Source: Clostridia bacterium (lineage in GTDB: Bacteria; Bacillota; Clostridia; Oscillospirales; Acutalibacteraceae). Taken from it: a stretch of 9,011 nucleotides of DNA. The notes beneath the pieces were generated by a model that was not told where the DNA came from, did no database searches, and saw nothing but the letters and a program-made list of their open reading frames with translations. Position 1 is the first letter of the stretch, and each line of letters starts with the position of its first letter. The position numbers and the translations under genes were made by a program. Shown here piece after piece: positions 5,318 to 9,011 of the stretch. The stretch covers positions 1-9,011 of the forward strand of contig JAFWCS010000349.1 of the NCBI GenBank assembly GCA_017534365.1, in the 5' to 3' direction.

Positions 5318-5773
5318 CTATTGGATATCGTACTCCCGCACAAAACGATCAAATTGCCATTCAGGACCATCAAAAAGTGTTTGCAGGAGCGCCTGTTGAA
5401 GTTCTGCCTTTTTCATCTTTCCAACATGCTCAATCACTGCATTTTCCAATCGTTCCTGTTCTTGTTCCGCCTTTTCCTCCGCCTTAATCAATTCTCGGTA
5501 GTAATCCTCCGACTCTTCCGGGAAGGCGTAAAAGTACAGCGCCGCCATATGCTTGCAGACAATTTGTTTCCCAGCAGCGTGAGGGCAGGAGCATTGGGAA
5601 CTCCGCGGATGCTCCAGATTGATTTTGACTTGATATTTTTTCTCGCCGCTGCCAGAAACCTGTCCTTCATAATGCCCATCGTTTGTTTCCTGACAACGCT
5701 CGACTTTTCCGCCTTTGTAATACTCGTAGCCGCGCCACACGGAAGCGGCGCTTGCAAAACTTAAGAATCCCAT
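5318..5773 (-). CDS. small SWIM zinc-finger protein
   Basis: The protein has 151 residues. The centre carries the SWIM pattern CxC(x9)CxH: C61, C63, C73, H75 in CSCPHAAGKQIVCKHMAALYF, preceded by beta strands with a GYEYYKGGKVERC start typical of SWIM proteins. SWIM domains bind zinc and are used for DNA or protein contacts, in bacteria often beside SNF2-type helicases; none is seen here. Residues 85-125 are highly charged and probably a coiled coil (SEDYYRELIKAEEKAEQEQERLENAV). ATG 5773 has AAAAAGGA 9 bases upstream. It lies 27 bases after the stop of the ATPase gene and has no clear promoter of its own, so it is probably co-transcribed. Function unknown. The long opposite-strand frame over it is Phe/Leu-rich and not protein-like. 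Confidence 0.82.
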   Translation of the reverse strand: MGFLSFASAASVWRGYEYYKGGKVERCQETNDGHYEGQVSGSGEKKYQVKINLEHPRSSQCSCPHAAGKQIVCKHMAALYFYAFPEESEDYYRELIKAEEKAEQEQERLENAVIEHVGKMKKAELQQALLQTLFDGPEWQFDRFVREYDIQ

Positions 5774-5800
5774 CCGAATCCGTCCTTTTTCGCTGTTGAA

Positions 5801-7101
5801 TCAAAGATCCATGGCACTTTCGTCCAGCAGGAAATCTTCGATGCCGACGTACAGGATCCCGCTTTCGTCATGCCAGGGCGTGATATTCTCCCGCACAACC
5901 ACAAGCTTGCGGAAGGAATCGCCGATGCCGGTCAGGGAGGCAGTCTCTTGCGCCCGTTTCTGTTCATCGGGGATGGCAAAAGCAGACTGAATATAATACC
6001 GCCGGCTCCCGCGGTTGGCCACGAAATCCACTTCGTGCTGCGTCCGCTTGCTCTTGCCGTTTTCATCCCGCGAATTCACGGTCACGATCCCCACGTCCAC
6101 GTCGAATTCCCGCACACGCAGCTCGTTGTAGAGCAGGTTCTCCATAATGTGGTTTTCCTCCTGCTGCCGGAAATTGAGCCGGGCGTTGCGCAGCCCCACG
6201 TCGGAGTAATAGTACTTCAGCGGCGAGCCGATATATTTCCTGCCCTTCACGTCGTACCGCTTTGCCTGATACAGCAAAAAGGCGTCGATGAAATAGTCCA
6301 GATACCGGCTGATGGTATCGTCCGCGATGGCGGTTCCCTTGACGGAGGCAAAGGTCTTCTGGATTTTAGATGGATTGGTCAGCGAGCCAACAGAGGAGGA
6401 TACGATATCCAGCAGATCATCCAGCACGATCTTCTCGTTGCCGATATTGTGCCGGGACATAATATCGTCCAGGTAGATTTTGTCAAACAGCGAGTGCAGG
6501 TAGCGGCTTTTGTCCTCACTTGTCTTTTGCGCCAGCACCAGCGGCATGCCGCCGAAGGTGAAATAGTCCCGCCAGGCGTTTCGCTTGTCCTCCCCATAGG
6601 CAGAATAGAACTCCCGATAGCTTAGGGGGTTGACCCGCACCTCATCGCCCCGGCCGCGAAACTCCGTGAGGATATCCGTGGAGAGCATTTTGGAGTTGCT
6701 GCCCGTGACGTAGAGGTCGACGTTTTGATCTTCATCAGCCCCAGCAGCACGTCCACTAAGCCGATTTTTTCCTCCGTGCCAGGCAGATAAGGATTCGGTA
6801 TTTCCGCCACCTTCTGGATCTCGTCCAGAAAGACGTAATACATTTTGTCTTTATCTGCCAGCAGACTGCGGATATATTGCCCGAGCTCCATCGGGTTCCG
6901 GTAGCGGGCATTCTCGTCCTCATCCAGCGCCAGCTCGATGATATGATCGTCCGTGACGCCGTCGGCGTTCAGGTATTGATGATAAAGCTCGAAAAGCAAA
7001 TAGGACTTCCCGCAGCGGCGGATACCGGTGATCACCTTCACCATGCCGTTCTCCCTTCGGTGGATCAGCTTTTGCAGATAACGATCTCGTTGAATGACCA
7101 T
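5801..7101 (-). pseudogene. AAA+ ATPase with DUF4143-type C-terminus, split by a one-base frameshift
   Basis: From ATG 7101 (AGGTG 5 bases upstream) the protein begins MVIQRDRYLQKLI, with Walker A GIRRCGKS (26-33) and Walker B YYVFLDEIQ (88-96, D93, E94). This is the usual start of the large bacterial ATPase family that carries a DUF4143 end. At a run of four T on the plus strand (6723-6726) the frame is lost. Adding one base restores KNVDLYVTGSNSKMLSTDIL, exactly what the family needs, and the second part then runs unbroken to 5801. That part has FRGRGDEVRVNPLSYREFYSAYG, GGMPLVLA, DUF4143 helices and a nuclease-like patch HEVDFVANRG..YYIQ near the C-terminus. The repaired protein would be 433 residues. 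Such ATPases are common, often horizontally moved, and of uncertain role (defence or toxin-antitoxin links have been proposed). A homopolymer miscall is as likely as a true mutation. Confidence 0.85.
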
Positions 7102-7154
7102 TTTTGCACCTCGCGATTTCTTTGCGGCAATACGCAAAAATTTCTCGTGAAATA

Positions 7155-7183
7155 AGTATAGCATGTTGACGGCAAAAAATCAA
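7155..7183 (-). promoter_or_regulatory. promoter of the ATPase-SWIM unit
   Basis: Minus strand: TTGATT (7178-7183), a 17-base spacer, TATACT (7155-7160) with TG one base upstream (extended -10). It sits about 55 bases before ATG 7101. Confidence 0.68.
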
Positions 7184-7199
7184 GCAGATCCTGTCAACA
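7164..7199. repeat. spaced inverted repeat over the ATPase promoter
   Basis: TGTTGAC (7164-7170) and GTCAACA (7193-7199) are perfect 7-base inverted arms 22 bases apart that bracket the -35 box at 7178-7183. They could be operator half-sites; one arm also carries a TTGACA-like string. Confidence 0.35.
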
Positions 7200-7316
7200 C
7201 ACGACCGATGCGCACTTTCCGGGTTTGACTTTGAATAGAAACACCGTTAGCAATCGGCGAGGCGGATGCGCAGGCTTTGTTGTACCTAACAGGATATCAA
7301 TGATTCTTCATGGGGA

Positions 7317-8138
7317 TCATTTCCGGCTTTTCGGTTCCTTTTGTCGTGTGAGAATCGTTTGACAGACGCGGTCTGCAATCAAGCCGCGATCACGCTGCGC
7401 ATAATAGCTCAGCGGTTCTTCCAGCGCGCGACGAAGCGCTTCTTCCGAGAAGGCTTCTATGTGAAGCTGCCTGCCGTACAAGTTCCGCGCATGGATTACC
7501 TGCCGGTTAAAGGTTGTGTTGAACGGCCGCGCCTTTGCGGAACGGATCAGCGCGGCGGGATCAATCTCCATCGGCGCTATCTGCACATTGGACAGAAGCC
7601 CGGCGCCGTTGTCAAAGATGGGGCAATAATCAAATCGCCCGTCCTTTTCCAGCACGGCGATGTTGTTCAGATGCCGGTCGTCGTTCAGAAACAGGGCGTC
7701 CACCTCGAAAAGCAATGTCAGATACTGCGGAAACAGCGCAAGGCCGGTGAGCGCCGCCGTTTCCTCGGCAAGCCAGGCAATGCGCTTTTTGTCGCTGGGT
7801 AGGCGCGCCAAAACATCCCGGAGGGCGTGGCCTTCTCTTTTGAATAAATGGGACAGCGTGATGATGGATTCTCCCGGTCGAAGGAAATCCGCACTGGAGC
7901 AGCCGTTGCGGTCCCGGCCGTGAACGTGCATCCGCTCCATCCGGTATCGAACAAAGCGAAAGGGCGTGTCCGTTTCCATGCTGCTGCGCTCCAGCAGACG
8001 AGAAATCACCGTCTCGGCCAGACCCTCATAGCCGAACTGATCCAGCTTGTACCAGCGGCCGCTGTCCTGCCATTTTTCCTGATTGCCTTTGGAAGAGGTT
8101 TCCGCCACTTTTTCGTTCGTTACAAATTGTACGGTCAT
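7317..8138 (-). CDS. short HipA-like Ser/Thr kinase (toxin-like)
   Basis: A 273-residue protein with the HipA C-terminal kinase signature. KLDQFGYEGLAE (31-42) offers the ATP lysine K31 and an acidic partner; DALFLNDDRHLNNIAVL (147-163) is the catalytic loop with D154 and N159; and CPIFDNGAGLLS (172-183) carries the metal-binding D176. HipA kinases stop growth by phosphorylating targets such as aminoacyl-tRNA synthetases; the target here is unknown. E. coli HipA is 440 residues, and the front part is missing, as in the HipT subunit of the three-gene HipBST system. ATG 8138 is chosen: it overlaps the stop of the upstream gene as ATGA and has AGGAG 5 bases before it; the GTG at 8162 has no such support. 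Translational coupling to the AbrB-type gene fits a toxin-antitoxin pair. No clear terminator follows the stop. Confidence 0.85.
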   Translation of the reverse strand: MTVQFVTNEKVAETSSKGNQEKWQDSGRWYKLDQFGYEGLAETVISRLLERSSMETDTPFRFVRYRMERMHVHGRDRNGCSSADFLRPGESIITLSHLFKREGHALRDVLARLPSDKKRIAWLAEETAALTGLALFPQYLTLLFEVDALFLNDDRHLNNIAVLEKDGRFDYCPIFDNGAGLLSNVQIAPMEIDPAALIRSAKARPFNTTFNRQVIHARNLYGRQLHIEAFSEEALRRALEEPLSYYAQRDRGLIADRVCQTILTRQKEPKSRK

Positions 8139-8674
8139 CGAAGCTCCTGCACCTCCATCCACTGATCATCCTCAGCCATACGGCCTTTGGTTTTTTTGAT
8201 TATTGCGAGGGGATCATATTCGTCCAAGCCCAGCGTTTCCAGATACTCCCGCAGCCCTGCCCGCTGACGGGGGATGCAGCGTTCCTCCAGAAACGACGCC
8301 AAATCCGCCCAGGACGGAAGCGCGTTCTTTCCGAAAGCGGTTTTTACTGCTTGCGCCGTATAGTTTTCCGCCAAAAGATCCTGCGCGGTCCGGTCCGCAT
8401 AAATCAGAGTGCAAAGCATATCGCTGTTGTAATAACGGATCTCCAACAGTTCGTGCCCCTGCGCCAGGCGCGACGCGCGATACTGCTCCATGCTCTGCTG
8501 CGGGCGAACGGTGATTGCTTCGCCGTCGAAGGAGAGCGTTACATGACCGCCGTTATCGTTCAGGCCCATCGCGGCAACCCACGCGGACGGCAGGGAAAGC
8601 TTATAGGTTTTTGCACCGCTGCCCGCGGTCCCGCCCGCTTTGCTGGCAGTGACTTTTCCGCGCCTCGTCTCCAT
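8135..8674 (-). CDS. AbrB-fold protein with C-terminal HipA-associated module (probable antitoxin)
   Basis: A 179-residue protein. Residues 7-58 (KVTASKAGGTAGSGAKTYKL, then SLPSAWVAAMGL and VTLSFDGEAITVRP) fit a MazE/AbrB-type swapped-hairpin DNA-binding domain. Residues 76-115 look like a beta hairpin plus helix. Residues 130-175 hold FLEERCIPRQR..LETLGLDEYDPLAIIKKTKGRMAEDDQW. I know a motif of this kind (IPxxR, LGL, D, II, G, DxxW) from the N-terminal part of single-chain HipA-like kinases of Clostridia. If that recollection holds, the missing front of the neighbouring kinase sits here, as in split HipS/HipT systems. ATG 8674 has GAGGGG 8 bases upstream and a consensus promoter just before it; TTG 8692 is less likely. 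First gene of the pair, so made before and probably in excess of the kinase. DNA-binding and neutralising roles are inferred. Confidence 0.75.
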   Translation of the reverse strand: METRRGKVTASKAGGTAGSGAKTYKLSLPSAWVAAMGLNDNGGHVTLSFDGEAITVRPQQSMEQYRASRLAQGHELLEIRYYNSDMLCTLIYADRTAQDLLAENYTAQAVKTAFGKNALPSWADLASFLEERCIPRQRAGLREYLETLGLDEYDPLAIIKKTKGRMAEDDQWMEVQELR

Positions 8675-8694
8675 TCCGATCACCCCTCGCAACC

Positions 8695-8723
8695 ATTATA
8701 GAATATTCGGACCGAATTGTCAA
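8695..8723 (-). promoter_or_regulatory. consensus promoter with palindromic operator in its spacer
   Basis: Minus strand: TTGACA (8718-8723), exactly 17 bases, TATAAT (8695-8700), both boxes perfect. The spacer holds the palindrome ATTCGG-A-CCGAAT (8705-8717). A binder there would block RNA polymerase, the usual set-up for autorepression by an antitoxin; the AbrB-fold product is the natural candidate. The leader is only about 14 bases. Confidence 0.85.
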
Positions 8724-8808
8724 GAATAATAACGTTGTCGGGTGCCGCCAAACATGGATCCGTTGTCATAGAGAACGGCAAAAACAGTCTGTGATAAAAA
8801 GCAAGCAA

Positions 8809-8824
8809 ATGATTCGAAAATCAT
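8809..8824. promoter_or_regulatory. candidate operator upstream of the XRE gene promoter
   Basis: Perfect arms ATGATT and AATCAT around CGAA, ending 9 bases before the -35 box. It shares TGATTC and ATCA with the palindrome at 8869-8880. Confidence 0.4.
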
Positions 8825-8833
8825 CAAAATCAG

Positions 8834-8862
8834 TTGAAAAATGGCGGAAACTATACTATAAT
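8834..8862 (+). promoter_or_regulatory. promoter of the XRE-type regulator gene
   Basis: TTGAAA (8834-8839, 5 of 6), a 17-base spacer and perfect TATAAT (8857-8862). It is divergent from the kinase-pair promoter 110 bases away. Confidence 0.8.
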
Positions 8863-8868
8863 TTAATT

Positions 8869-8880
8869 TGATTCAGATCA
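8869..8880. promoter_or_regulatory. candidate operator downstream of the XRE gene -10 box
   Basis: TGAT-TCAG-ATCA, a perfect 4-base-arm palindrome around the expected transcription start and just before the GGGAGG ribosome binding site. It resembles 8809-8824, so the two may be a pair of repressor sites. Confidence 0.38.
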
Positions 8881-8893
8881 GGGAGGTTGAAAC

Positions 8894-9011
8894 ATGGCCG
8901 TTAGCTATAAAAAGCTCTGGAAGCTGCTCATTGATAAAGACATGAAAAAGAGCGACCTTGAGCGTGAAGCCAAGATCACGCATTACGCATTGAGCAAGCT
9001 TTCTCAGGGGA
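8894..9011 (+). CDS. XRE (Cro/C1)-type helix-turn-helix regulator, N-terminal part
   Basis: Only the first 39 residues are inside the window: MAVSYKKLWKLLIDKDMKKS, then DLEREAKITHYALSKLSQG, and the frame is still open at 9011. KLWKLLIDKDMKKSDLEREAKITHYALSKL is the helix 1-4 pattern of small Cro/C1-type regulators, with the recognition helix around ITHYALSKL. Proteins with this start are normally about 65-75 residues and, from memory, often stand in front of DNA-modification or other mobile-defence genes; what follows here cannot be seen. ATG 8894 has GGGAGG 7 bases upstream and a good promoter. Two similar palindromes flank the promoter and suggest self-regulation. Confidence 0.82.
   Translation, partial: MAVSYKKLWKLLIDKDMKKSDLEREAKITHYALSKLSQG

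Noticed and set aside
5870..6625. Plus-strand frame of 251 codons over the ATPase gene
   Set aside because: Antisense shadow of the DUF4143 part; composition and lack of start signals argue against it.

Overview
The window looks like chromosome from a GC-rich, spore-forming Firmicute of the gut-Clostridia kind (Oscillospirales or Christensenellales type). This is inferred from the SpoVT/AbrB-type regulator remnant, near-perfect Firmicute vegetative promoters (17-base spacers, TATAAT -10 boxes, strong AGGAGG-like ribosome binding sites), a STAS-kinase fusion, and a HipA-like kinase pair of a kind common in Clostridia. No taxonomic marker such as rRNA is present.

Left part (1-3733): two divergent transcription units share a control region at about 2314-2554. 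Leftward runs an operon for a secreted alkaline-phosphatase-superfamily hydrolase, an HD-domain RelA/SpoT-type (alarmone hydrolase-like) protein, and a STAS plus kinase-like protein that ends early at the window edge. Rightward runs a membrane-anchored calcineurin-like metallophosphatase. Each direction has a good promoter.

Middle (3734-4920): about 1.2 kb without a convincing gene. From 3840 to 4583 it is packed with short, mostly perfect hairpins, some of them present twice or in inverted orientation. At least two units share a two-hairpin layout, and several contain the 7-mer GCGAAGC. This looks like an intergenic palindromic-repeat (REP/MITE-like) cluster. A strong stem-loop at 4785-4810 ends the stretch.

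Right part (4921-9011): an accessory region. It starts with a SpoVT/AbrB-type gene cut off after its DNA-binding half, then a terminator. Next comes a leftward unit of an AAA+ ATPase with a DUF4143-type C-terminus, split by a one-base frameshift, and a small SWIM zinc-finger protein. Then comes a leftward two-gene unit: an AbrB-fold protein with a C-terminal extension, overlapping by 4 bases a short HipA-like kinase that lacks the usual N-terminal part. Its promoter is a full consensus with a palindrome in the spacer, so it reads as a self-regulated toxin-antitoxin-like pair. Divergent from it, the start of an XRE-type helix-turn-helix regulator runs off the right edge.

The two most interesting items are the split HipA-like kinase/AbrB pair and the modular hairpin cluster. 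Three genes (STAS-kinase, AbrB, ATPase) appear truncated or frameshifted. Whether that is biology or assembly error cannot be settled from this sequence alone.
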